From the NCBI GenBank assembly GCA_019721035.1, contig JAHEAA010000021.1, positions 1-34,731 of the forward strand: 34,731 nt of DNA. The letters are read 5' to 3'. Shown here piece by piece: positions 22,554-30,022 of the stretch. How positions within the stretch are numbered: position 1 is the stretch's first letter; each line of letters begins with the position of its first letter. Source of the stretch: Candidatus Sysuiplasma acidicola. GTDB lineage: Archaea > Thermoplasmatota > Thermoplasmata > Sysuiplasmatales > Sysuiplasmataceae. The position numbers and the translations under genes are program-made. The notes beneath the pieces were generated by a model. That model was given only the letters and a program-made list of their open reading frames with translations, made no database searches and was not told the DNA's origin.

Positions 22554-23676
22554 GAACAGCCTGCACAATCAGCGAGTTTCCATCCGCACACACCAGCAAT
22601 GAGATGTGAGCTGAAGAGCTGTTGCTGATGTTTGCGCTTACGAAGAAATAATCCTTCCCGCTGACAACGCCCGAGTGGTAACTTGATGAGTAATTCTTGT
22701 TGCCGCTGAATTGAATATTCAACGCTTCATACAGAGATGACGAGTAAGTGCTGCTCTTGAAAGTGGCGAACGATGAAAGGGCAATTTCACTCCGGCTCAC
22801 ATTGCCGAACACCGCAGCACCGGCAGCAGTAAGGTTACCCAGATACTGGTTCCCGACTGTACTTGTGCTCGCGCCGCTGATGCTGGCATTACCAGACAGG
22901 CCAGAAAGAGCGCGGATAACAGAACTCATGTTGGTAACATTCGCGCTGAAATAAATTGTGGAGTCTATGCCGATGCCAAATGCACTGGCTGCCTGCGAGG
23001 AGGTCACCAGGTGTGCAGGATAGGAAACTGTGGTTCCACTGCCCAGAGTACTTAATTCTTCAGTCATTACAGCTACAAGGCCCGATTTTGGAACGCCGGG
23101 TGAGCCCACATAAACAAAAGCCAGGAAGTAATTTCCATCATGTGCGAAAATCGCTTCGGTCACGTTTCCATTGTTTGTGAAATTTACAAAAGTATATGGT
23201 GTACTTCCAATCGTTCCGGTGGAAACCTGAACTGAGATATTGTTATGGAGTTTGGCAGTGAGATTGACATATATGCCGGTAGCGAGTGTAGCATTCGGGA
23301 GATACAGTAAAGCGCCATCAATGTTCGCACCAGTCTTATTCTCTCCATATCCGATTACCGAAAACTGCGAATTGCCATTGAGATATTGTGTCTCATTCGC
23401 AGGCAGAGGACTGCCGGATTGAGTATAATTTGGCATGAGCATGCCGAGATATGCCTTTACGAACGCAATCGGATTGTGCGCGCCTGCGGTTATATAATAC
23501 TCGCGATGCCAGCTTCCGCCTACACTGCTGCCGATTGTACCGGAGGAAAGAAACGAAGTACCTGCAGACATGGCCGGGCCATGTTTGACGAGGCGCGGGT
23601 AGAGGTAAACTGCCGCTCCTGCGACAATAAGAACTGCAACGAAAATGACAGCTACGGCTTTGACTTTTGAACCCAT
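22486..23676 (-). CDS. Large membrane-anchored extracellular protein, unknown
   Basis: About 396 residues starting MGSKVKAVAVIFVAV, with one membrane segment (about 5-26) and a long serine-, glycine-, asparagine-rich ectodomain carrying more than ten possible N-glycosylation sites (for example NYT, NET, NKT, NAT, NLT, NIS, NVT, NMS). The middle repeats alternating strand-like segments (VQVSTGTIGSTPYTFVNFTN, ALLYLPNATLATGIYVNLTA), suggesting a beta-rich surface protein. Only one cysteine is visible, in LLVCADGNS. The ATG at 23676 has a TATA box 28 bases upstream. The function is not recognised; an S-layer-associated or sensory role is possible. Confidence 0.78.
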   Translation of the reverse strand: MGSKVKAVAVIFVAVLIVAGAAVYLYPRLVKHGPAMSAGTSFLSSGTIGSSVGGSWHREYYITAGAHNPIAFVKAYLGMLMPNYTQSGSPLPANETQYLNGNSQFSVIGYGENKTGANIDGALLYLPNATLATGIYVNLTAKLHNNISVQVSTGTIGSTPYTFVNFTNNGNVTEAIFAHDGNYFLAFVYVGSPGVPKSGLVAVMTEELSTLGSGTTVSYPAHLVTSSQAASAFGIGIDSTIYFSANVTNMSSVIRALSGLSGNASISGASTSTVGNQYLGNLTAAGAAVFGNVSRSEIALSSFATFKSSTYSSSLYEALNIQFSGNKNYSSSYHSGVVSGKDYFFVSANISNSSSAHISLLVCADGNSLIVQAVLTPGVMTYTQMTVFAAAQISDI

Positions 23677-23699
23677 GGTCCCGATACTTTCACAACACA

Positions 23700-23709
23700 C
23701 TATTTAACC
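23700..23709 (-). promoter_or_regulatory. TATA box of the exoprotein gene at 23676
   Basis: The minus strand reads GGTTAAATAG, centred 28 bases ahead of the ATG at 23676. It rejects the longer in-frame start at 23700. Confidence 0.6.
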
Positions 23710-23737
23710 GTTTGCAGACAGTTCGACAAAAAGGTAA

Positions 23738-23865
23738 CTGGGCTGACCTGGCAGGCACGCATTCGATAAAGCTGAACGCCGCAGGCGGCAAACGGCAGTG
23801 CCGTGAAATTGTGCGAAAAGTGTGCTGCCGGGCACATCGTTGATGGAACAAATGGGTCAGCCCGG
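23738..23865. ncRNA. Candidate structured RNA, multi-branched
   Basis: A nested set of perfect or near-perfect inverted repeats: outer stem GGGCTGACC (23740-23748) with GGTCAGCCC (23855-23863), extendable by two pairs; second stem GGCAG-G-CAC (23750-23758) with GTGCTGCC (23822-23829), one bulged base; inside it GCCG/CGGC (23778-23789, loop CAGG) and CGGCA/TGCCG (23793-23803); and CATC/GATG (23835-23845) between the outer and second stems. It lies between the PIN toxin and exoprotein genes with no coding frame. Which strand is transcribed is unknown, and no known RNA family was recognised. Confidence 0.4.
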
Positions 23866-23890
23866 ATTTGAAGCATCATTGCGGTGCGAT

Positions 23891-24403
23891 TTACTTGTCA
23901 TGTTTCTCTATTTGGCTGATTGCCCAGTGCACGAGATCCACGGTCAAATAAAGGGTAGAATACCTGTGAAGTCTGTCAATGCAGGCAATTGCTTCTCTCT
24001 TGCCTATGATATTCTCTCTGTATGCGCGTGTTACAATCGCCAGCGTGCCATGCGGTTCCAGTCCATAACTCCTAGCCACTTCCCTCGCTTCCAAATCATC
24101 GGTGAATACAAGACTGACACCTTCCTGTTTGGCAAGTGCTATCGCAGTGGATTCCCCGGCGCCCAGTCCGTACTCCTCCATTATCAGTTTGGACATATCT
24201 TTTGCCCGCCCTTTCAACCTTGAGACTTTGCAATTTGCCGGGAAGCGTGAGGCGTCTCCGAGTTCGCGGACAACATCCTCGCTCAACAATATGTCCTGGA
24301 AAACGCGGAACACCTTCAAAGAATCTATCTGGCCCAAATGCGTAAGCGGGCCGGTGTCTAAAACAGCATTCTTAATTCTTGCCACCGAGTCCCCACTCCA
24401 CAT
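23891..24403 (-). CDS. PIN-domain protein, probable toxin (VapC-like)
   Basis: A PIN-type ribonuclease of about 170 residues. The acidic metal-binding residues are D16 (AVLDTGPLTHL), E47 (VVREL), E84 (LGAGESTAIALA) and D102/D103 (VFTDDLEAREVA), in the expected order. The C-terminal part continues for about 55 residues beyond the last acidic motif. The ATG at 24403 overlaps the end of the ribbon-helix-helix gene by 32 bases; a GTG at 24385 would start at MARIKNAVLDTG and fits the usual PIN N terminus as well. Overlap, order and a shared operator upstream make it the toxin of a type II pair. The RNA target is unknown. Confidence 0.87.
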   Translation of the reverse strand: MWSGDSVARIKNAVLDTGPLTHLGQIDSLKVFRVFQDILLSEDVVRELGDASRFPANCKVSRLKGRAKDMSKLIMEEYGLGAGESTAIALAKQEGVSLVFTDDLEAREVARSYGLEPHGTLAIVTRAYRENIIGKREAIACIDRLHRYSTLYLTVDLVHWAISQIEKHDK

Positions 24404-24566
24404 CCTCCTTGATTGCGGCTTCTATGCGTTCAGATCGCACGCGTCTTATCGTCTCCCTTACAGCAGCTCTAATGAGCTCAGATCTGTTGGCATACCAGCC
24501 CTCCTTTATCAGTTCGTCCATTTCGCTGACTAGCCGGTGGGTTAACTTGGCAGGAATTGTGTCCAT
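24372..24566 (-). CDS. Ribbon-helix-helix antitoxin
   Basis: A 64-residue protein whose N-terminal strand (TIPAKLTHRLVSEMDEL) and two helices (GWYANRSELIRAAVRETI) form the ribbon-helix-helix DNA-binding fold. The acidic C terminus (EAAIKEDVEWGLGGKN) would bind the toxin. The ATG at 24566 stands 3 bases from a perfect 12-bp inverted repeat, the likely operator for autorepression. The gene precedes and overlaps the PIN gene, the normal antitoxin-first order. Pairing of this fold with a PIN toxin is well known in archaea. Confidence 0.87.
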   Translation of the reverse strand: MDTIPAKLTHRLVSEMDELIKEGWYANRSELIRAAVRETIRRVRSERIEAAIKEDVEWGLGGKN

Positions 24567-24568
24567 AG

Positions 24569-24596
24569 CAATCGTAATACCATAGTATTACGATTG
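24569..24596. promoter_or_regulatory. Operator of the toxin-antitoxin pair
   Basis: CAATCGTAATAC (24569-24580) and GTATTACGATTG (24585-24596) are perfect 12-bp inverted copies around CATA. The site lies between a minus-strand TATA-like CTTAATAC (24597-24604) and the antitoxin ATG at 24566, covering the expected transcription start. Ribbon-helix-helix antitoxins usually bind such palindromes as paired dimers. Confidence 0.8.
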
Positions 24597-24725
24597 TATT
24601 AAGGCTTTTGGCGGGATGCTTTGAAATCGTCATTTATGACAGCTCAATGAAGATGGAGTCAATGCCGATGTGTTAAAGCGAGATGGAGTCTTGTTAAACA
24701 AATTTTTGCTCAATCGCATAAATAT

Positions 24726-25477
24726 AATGGGTCCGCCCGGACTTATACCATATATAAGTATAAGACAAAGATAATACCCTATCATCCCTCATAAATGGTA
24801 GTTACAGATATAAGATGCGACGTCTGGATATAGCACGATGCTTCCTGTGATTTCTCAGACCTGTGAATGTGCTCCCGAATAAATGATGTGAAGTAAGAGC
24901 TGAACACTATAACATGGCGCAACCGCTCAGAATATCAACCGACAGCCATCAAGGTAGAAATGGAACGGTTGAGCGATTCGCATTCCGATATCGGTGGCTT
25001 CATTTCAAATGTTCGAAGGCTATGAAAGCCCAGCAGAGTGGACAACGGACTACCTTTTTCCCATCCTGAAGAGTTCAAACACGAATGCGGAGAGAGAAGC
25101 GGCAAAACTGAAGGACAGTTCGGTGTGAACAAATCACACACATTGCTCAACTCGAGACCGGTGAAACGGGGGAAGAGAGCGTTCGATCGCACGTGCCACT
25201 TCACATTCATCGCCAACCTGTTCGCCGCCGTCACATGGGCACAGCACTCCCTCAAGCAGCATCTCGGCTGCATGACTTACATCACAGCGTAAAACAGGCC
25301 TGCAGTGAGCATGCTGCAACCGTTCAGCAGCCATGAGGCACGATCGCAATCATATTCCGCAACGGACACACGTGAAATTTATTGCGCTTGCATCATAATC
25401 TTGAGGCAGGAGTGCCTTCAAGGCACTCAAAACAGTTCACAGCGGGGGAATGAGTCTATTCGCATATTGGAATAAAA
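24726..25477. repeat. Repeat copy A, about 750 bp
   Basis: This stretch is a near copy of 27795-28550 in the same orientation, with mostly single-base differences and a few small indels. It begins AATGGGTCCGCCCGGACTTA and ends near GGAATAAA. Near the left end is a hairpin (24742-24764, CTTATAC/GTATAAG). Near the right end is the palindrome GAGTGCCTT-C-AAGGCACTC (25410-25428). It contains a transposase remnant (25038-25292). The flanks outside the repeat are unrelated between copies. It is probably an insertion-sequence derivative with most of its transposase deleted. Confidence 0.8.
25038..25292 (+). pseudogene. Transposase C-terminal remnant in repeat A
   Basis: The translation contains ERSGKTEGQFGVNKSHTLL followed by KRAFDRTCHFTFIANLFAAV, which has the pattern of the last catalytic glutamate (E in the EGxFGxxK context) and following helix of a DDE transposase. 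Upstream catalytic domains are missing from this copy. Relative to copy B, a 2-base length difference just before HPEEFKHECG shifts the frame. It is therefore unlikely to be a working gene. The IS family cannot be fixed from this part. Confidence 0.5.
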
Positions 25478-25534
25478 CATGCCGGTGAATCTAACCATAT
25501 ACTGACGCCATGTTTCGGAGGGACTAGCCATCCA

Positions 25535-25545
25535 AATAATTATTA
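25535..25545 (+). promoter_or_regulatory. TATA-like box of the surface-protein gene at 25581
   Basis: AATAATTATTA lies about 41 bases ahead of the TTG at 25581, between repeat A and the gene. It gives a leader of about 15 bases. Confidence 0.4.
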
Positions 25546-25580
25546 GTACATCAGAAGTAATACGTTAGGCGAGTGGTTAC

Positions 25581-27152
25581 TTGTCATTGGGATCTGGATC
25601 TATCAAGGGATCTATTTCAAGGGAGCCGAGGATGCTGGTGACCACAGCTGTTGTTCTCATTGTCATCATTGCTTCTGCAAGCGCTGCTGAAGTCGTCACG
25701 TATAACCGTAATGTTAGTCCGCGCAACAGTAACAAATTGTTTGTAAATGAAACTGGGCCATTCTTCCCTAGCGGTGCGAGCATACAGTTCAGGAATCCAA
25801 ATGGCATGAATGCATCGAAAACACTGGTCAGTGTCTACATGCATCCTGTGAATTCAGGCGGCGCGCCGCTAAATATCAACAACAGCAAACTTCTTGTCGT
25901 ACGCTCTTTTTCCAACTCATATGGATTGTTTACCTTTCCGTTCAATGGCTTAATCGATAGTGTTGCAATGGGCTGGCGAAGCAATCTTACCCAGATGGGA
26001 GGGAAGTCGTATGCCGACGCGTTCGAGACATCTTTCGCGGTCACTGCGGTTGAACAGCTTGCTAACAACACAACCTGGTCGGCCATAACCTATCTGCGGT
26101 TTTCACCGGGTTTGCTGCTGCGGTATCTCAACGACAGCGCGTTTCATCTTGCGTATGAAGTCACTTTCAACATTTTCATTGATAATGCAAAACAGCAGCC
26201 GTCAGCGTATCCACACAATACCATCGCTACGCCTGACTGTGTGGGTGGCAGATGCCTTCATTGCACGCCCGGGTATTACTGGAAGGCCCTGGGCTCGACT
26301 ATTACCCCAAATATCTGGGTACCGGTTGAGTGGGTGAACAATCTGACGACATATGCAGGTGGATCAATTGGTTACACCTTGGGCATAAGCGGGGAGGATA
26401 CCGTCTTTCAAGCTGGTGTTTACAATACTGTTAAGGGTGCATGGTCTGTAAACAGTTCACAGCCGACTAGCACGCCCGCTTATGGCAACATCGCATCGGA
26501 AGCATTCACAAATTACAAATCGGCGGTTATTTTCATAAACGCTTCAGTAACATATTCAGAGTATCAATACGTCTACGTCAATTATTATTGCCAGGTAACT
26601 TCCTATAACGACTATCAGGCTGACATATACGTCAATAATGTTGGGTTGAGCGGTGGCAATGTTATGATGATGGCGAGATTCTCGCCGCCTGGAGGAGATC
26701 TATCCTCGATACTTCCACAACAGATGCAGGGGTTTCCTAACGTGGTCTATACGTCTTTTGGCAAGCAACAAAACTTCAGCAGCACAATTACACCATTTAC
26801 AAGTGAGCAGTATTCATACTTCCGTCTTACATCTAGCACCTCCAGTTTGGCTAATTACGTATCTGGTTTTCTGCCTCTGGGTGGTGTGATGACATCATTC
26901 ATGAACTGGGCAAAGACGATAAGTTCGGATATCGTGGGTATTGCAATACCATACGTCAGTGACATACTGTCTGGAATTAATTTTGAAAAAACTGTCGTGG
27001 TTGGTGCTGACATCAGCCTTCAAAATGGGCAGAACTTCGATATATCAGTGGCGGGATACAGCTTTCAATCCATTCAGCAGTACGACCTTTCAGGATGGAA
27101 CAGCGGAACAGCCGGCATATTGTTGTCCTACTGGAATGTTACCGGGAGCTGA
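25581..27152 (+). CDS. Large membrane-anchored ectodomain protein, paralogue 1
   Basis: A 523-residue protein with an N-terminal membrane segment (about 18-38) and a long tyrosine-, serine- and asparagine-rich outside part with many possible N-glycosylation sites. It resembles the protein at 30023 throughout: LVSVYMHP versus LLAVYIQV, FETSF versus AETSF, IWVPVEWVNN (245-254) versus EIPIAWAND (222-230), and a C-terminal block beginning TVVVGADISLQNG (471) versus TVIFSGDILNNG, each 53 residues from the end. A cysteine cluster (C220, C225, C228 in CVGGRCLHC) is not matched. The start is TTG at 25581; an ATG at 25632 would lose part of the basic leader. The gene lies between the two repeat copies. 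No enzyme family is recognised. Confidence 0.78.
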   Translation: MSLGSGSIKGSISREPRMLVTTAVVLIVIIASASAAEVVTYNRNVSPRNSNKLFVNETGPFFPSGASIQFRNPNGMNASKTLVSVYMHPVNSGGAPLNINNSKLLVVRSFSNSYGLFTFPFNGLIDSVAMGWRSNLTQMGGKSYADAFETSFAVTAVEQLANNTTWSAITYLRFSPGLLLRYLNDSAFHLAYEVTFNIFIDNAKQQPSAYPHNTIATPDCVGGRCLHCTPGYYWKALGSTITPNIWVPVEWVNNLTTYAGGSIGYTLGISGEDTVFQAGVYNTVKGAWSVNSSQPTSTPAYGNIASEAFTNYKSAVIFINASVTYSEYQYVYVNYYCQVTSYNDYQADIYVNNVGLSGGNVMMMARFSPPGGDLSSILPQQMQGFPNVVYTSFGKQQNFSSTITPFTSEQYSYFRLTSSTSSLANYVSGFLPLGGVMTSFMNWAKTISSDIVGIAIPYVSDILSGINFEKTVVVGADISLQNGQNFDISVAGYSFQSIQQYDLSGWNSGTAGILLSYWNVTGS

Positions 27153-27339
27153 ACACTTTTTTGCAACTACAGATGCAGTGCAAAGTTTTCCACTGCAGGG
27201 TCATTTCAAGAGATCGGAAGTCATTGAACTTCTCTGCCATTGAATGTTATTGTTGCGACTGGTCTGTCCTCTAACTTGGATTTTCGCGCCTGAATGAGAT
27301 ATTACATTTCGCAGCATTTTTCACGCTATCTCGATCCTG

Positions 27340-27428
27340 ACCGTACGGTTATGAAGCTATGGTGGTTTCATGCTGTTCCACCGCTCTGCCGCCTCAAGCA
27401 GCAGCGGTGGAAGGGTATGGAAATACCC
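27340..27428. ncRNA. Candidate structured element, stacked hairpins
   Basis: Three inverted repeats follow closely: the palindrome ACCGTACGGT (27340-27349); TTCCACCGCT (27376-27385) with AGCGGTGGAA (27403-27412), 10 perfect pairs and a 17-base loop; and, with no gap, GGGTAT (27413-27418) with ATACCC (27423-27428) closing a GGAA tetraloop of the GNRA type. Two adjoining helices and a GNRA loop suggest folded RNA. The stretch is noncoding, between paralogue 1 and a gene remnant. Transcription is not shown. Confidence 0.35.
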
Positions 27429-27551
27429 CATCTGGGAAACAGGAAACTGAAAATTGAAATCTCCTGAAACATACAAAAAGATCAACGCTTTTATTACCTG
27501 TGAAAATCCAAGTTAGGACCTCTCTGCGGCACGTCTGTCTACACCCCATAA

Positions 27552-27749
27552 GACGTCTCATATGATGCAACGGGTTATTTGCTTCAACTCAATGGTGAAA
27601 AGATTATAGCAGGAACTGCAACTGCTGCCACTCTGCTTCCAGGCGACAGTTCTTGCTTCGAAAATGTGCATAACGGTCTCTCTACCATTCAAATTGGGCA
27701 TACTCTCTTGGACCCCCTTTCTGCCTCTTGTCACTGTGCCTCTTTATAG
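27552..27749 (+). pseudogene. Fragment of a coding frame, probably a surface protein
   Basis: An open stretch of 65 codons without a start codon reads plausibly as protein in its first 50 residues (DVSYDATGYLLQLNGEKIIA, then GTATAATLLPGDSSCFENVH), then deteriorates before a TAG. Text of this kind resembles extracellular beta-rich domains. It lies between paralogue 1 and repeat B. It is probably the remnant of another secreted-protein gene. No family was recognised. The rest of 27153-27794 shows only the hairpins described separately. Confidence 0.35.
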
Positions 27750-27794
27750 TGCGTGAAGGCATGGAAAAATCAAGAGCTTTAAACCGTAAGTCAG

Positions 27795-28550
27795 AATGGG
27801 TCTGCCCGGACTTATACCACAAATAGGTATAAGACAAAGGTAATATCCTATCATCCATTACAAATGGTAGTCAGAGATACATGATGCGACGTCTGGATAG
27901 AGCACGATGCTGCCTGCGTTTTCGCAGACCTGTGAATGTGCTTCCGAATAAATGATATGAAGTGAGAGCTGAACACTATAACATGACGCAACCTTTCAGA
28001 CTGTCACAACCGACAGCCATCAAGGTAGAAATGGAACGGATGAGCGATTCGCAGTCCGATATCGGTGATTTCATTTCAAGTATTCGAAGGCCATGAGAGC
28101 CAGGCAGAGTGGACGGCGGAGCTGCCTTTTCACCCATCCTGAAGAGTTCAAACACGAATGCGGAGAGAGAAGCGGCAAAACTGAGGGACAGTTCGGTGTG
28201 AGCAAGTCACACACATTGCTCGACTCGAGACCGGTGAAACGGGGGAAGAGGGCATTCGATCGCACGTGCCACTTCACATTCATCGCCAACCTGTTCGCCG
28301 CCGTCACAAGAGCACAGCACTCCCTCAAGCAGCATCTCGGCTGTCTGACTTACATCACAGCGTAAAACAGGCCTGCAGTGAGCATTCTGCAACCGTTCAG
28401 CAGCCGTGGGGCACGATCGCAACCACAATCCGCAACGGACACACGTGAAATTTATTGCATTTGCATCAAAATCCTAAGGCAGGAGTGCCTTCAAGGCACT
28501 CAAAAAAGTTCACAGCGAGGGCATGAATCTATTCACACATGGGAATAAAG
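27795..28550. repeat. Repeat copy B, about 750 bp
   Basis: This is the second copy of the element at 24726-25477, in direct orientation. The left hairpin is CTTATACC/GGTATAAG (27811-27833), one pair longer than in copy A. The right palindrome (28483-28501) is identical. A further hairpin CTGCG-TTTT-CGCAG is present near 27915-27930, and is imperfect in copy A. The copy ends about 20 bases before the ISH3-like element. The 2.3 kb between the two copies holds paralogue 1. Confidence 0.8.
28093..28365 (+). pseudogene. Transposase C-terminal remnant in repeat B
   Basis: This is the counterpart of the remnant in repeat A: HPEEFKHECGERSGKTEGQF to KQHLGCLTYITA with few substitutions. The upstream part of the frame (MRARQSGRRSCLF) differs from copy A because of the 2-base length change. 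Most substitutions between the copies in the common part keep the frame, which suggests that the part was under selection until recently or that the copies are young. Alone it lacks two of the three catalytic acids. Confidence 0.5.
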
Positions 28551-28576
28551 ATGGAAACAGACCGTTTTTTTTACCC

Positions 28577-29964
28577 CAGTAGTCCCGCATAAGGAAATAG
28601 TTGCACTGGCACATTTTTTGATGTGAGAGTGCATTCCAGTGTTTGGAGGCATTGGGATGCACTCTACGAATGAGATAAGCAACAGAAGGATTAAGGATTT
28701 TGTGCTCAAGCGATTTGAACGCCATTTCCAGCTGCCTGTCGGTAATTCCGATTATACGAAGGGCGCCTACATTGCTGTACTTGTCTGGACAGCCATGGTG
28801 CACAAGTTCGTCGACGGCGTTGCGGGCGTAATGAGGGAGAAGTGGCTGCTGGCCGTTCCCTCGGGTGACACGGTCAGGCGTGCGCTGAACAGGATGCCCG
28901 CGGGCGATGTGAAAAGGCAGATGCTGGAAATAAACGGCAATGTCATTTCGGCGGCAAATAGGATGCGCATGTTCACAATGCCGGTGACATGCGCAATTGA
29001 CTGCAACGACAGGGAGTATTATGGAAAGAGAGTTTCGAAGCTCGTTGTGGGCGGAAAGCACAAGAACGGTACATCCTGGTTCTACAGGATTGCAACATTC
29101 TGTGTCGTGGAAAAGGGAATGCGTTTCGAGATTGCAGCCACAGAGTACAACGTCTTTTCCAGCCTTCCGAAGGTTGTGAGGAGGCTGATTGATGATGCCT
29201 CACGCCATGTGCGCATAAGGCACCTGCTCATGGACAGGGCATTCTCGACGGTCGAGATAAGACATATGCTGACGGACATGGGCATAAGCTACGTTATGCC
29301 GATAGAAACGAACGACAGAATCGAGAGGGAGGTGAAGGCAACACGCGGTCTTCGTTTCAGGCACATTGAATGGGTGACAACATACAGGGGCATCACCGAC
29401 ACGACAACACTCATAATCATAGACAGCGGCGAAGTGGTGCAAAAAAGGAAAAGACATCAGGAGACAGTATACTGGCTCTACGTCACAAACATGTCAGTGA
29501 CGGACGAGAACATCGTCGACATATGCCGTTACTACGACGATCGCTGTGGTATAGAGACAGGCTACAGGGTTGATGACCATGAGTTCACTGGAATGACAAC
29601 ATCACACAGCGACGCCATCCGCCTCTTCTATCTCTTTCTCTCAGTCATTCTCAGGAACATATGGACGCTGCTGAAGACAATGCAGTCTGTGCGCGGCGAG
29701 CGAGAGACAGCCGCCTACGCATTCAAAGAAGAATTCAGGAAGGATATCATCTTCTCATCAATGAGATCATGATGCGCACTCGTTAGTTCGTGAAACGGTC
29801 CATAACCGCACAACAGCAGGCATGAATGTGGAAACATCGTTGCATGTCCCAACAGTTCAGCGGACATGCCGCCGCATCAGTCACCGCACCGCTGACTGAC
29901 AACGGATTTGCAGGCGCTTAAACAGATTCGTGTCGGCTGCTGTCCCATATATGCGGGACTACTG
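28577..29964 (+). mobile_element. Complete ISH3-like insertion sequence, 1388 bp
   Basis: The left end CAGTAGTCCCGCATA (28577-28591) is matched exactly by the inverted right end TATGCGGGACTACTG (29950-29964): 15 perfect terminal pairs. TACCC flanks both sides (28572-28576 and 29965-29969), a 5-bp target duplication. Length, repeats and duplication all fit the archaeal ISH3 family. The insertion lies after an eight-T run beyond repeat B and about 15 bases ahead of the TATA box of paralogue 2. With an intact transposase and clean ends it is probably a recent arrival. Confidence 0.9.
28657..29772 (+). CDS. ISH3-like DDE transposase
   Basis: A transposase of about 371 residues, the only gene of the element. 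Counted from this ATG, the probable catalytic residues are D115 (TCAIDCNDREYYG), D193 (LLMDRAFST) and E300 (RCGIETGYR). The Y-rich DREYYG block and the YDDRCGIETGYR block are typical of ISH3 and related IS4-superfamily enzymes. The long insert between the second D and the E is beta-rich, as usual for that group. A GTG at 28639 could add six residues. The frame is intact to the stop, and about 180 noncoding bases separate it from the right terminal repeat. Confidence 0.9.
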   Translation: MHSTNEISNRRIKDFVLKRFERHFQLPVGNSDYTKGAYIAVLVWTAMVHKFVDGVAGVMREKWLLAVPSGDTVRRALNRMPAGDVKRQMLEINGNVISAANRMRMFTMPVTCAIDCNDREYYGKRVSKLVVGGKHKNGTSWFYRIATFCVVEKGMRFEIAATEYNVFSSLPKVVRRLIDDASRHVRIRHLLMDRAFSTVEIRHMLTDMGISYVMPIETNDRIEREVKATRGLRFRHIEWVTTYRGITDTTTLIIIDSGEVVQKRKRHQETVYWLYVTNMSVTDENIVDICRYYDDRCGIETGYRVDDHEFTGMTTSHSDAIRLFYLFLSVILRNIWTLLKTMQSVRGERETAAYAFKEEFRKDIIFSSMRS

Positions 29965-29977
29965 TACCCCCCAATAT

Positions 29978-30016
29978 TCTTATATCGGCAGGAACGTTAA
30001 CTCAACCATGGAGTGA
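29978..30016 (+). promoter_or_regulatory. Promoter and ribosome-binding site of paralogue 2
   Basis: TTCTTATATC (about 29977-29986) is a TATA-like box just right of the IS insertion. GGAGTGA (30010-30016) lies 6 bases before the TTG at 30023 and 9 before the GTG at 30026. The IS therefore left the core promoter intact but replaced everything upstream of it. Confidence 0.5.
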
Positions 30017-30022
30017 CTTTTC

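Noticed and set aside
24726-25477. Repeats as IS200/IS605-type elements because of hairpins at the ends
   Set aside because: No TnpA or TnpB remains are seen, and the internal remnant has the EGxFGxxK context of DDE transposases. Hairpins alone are not enough.
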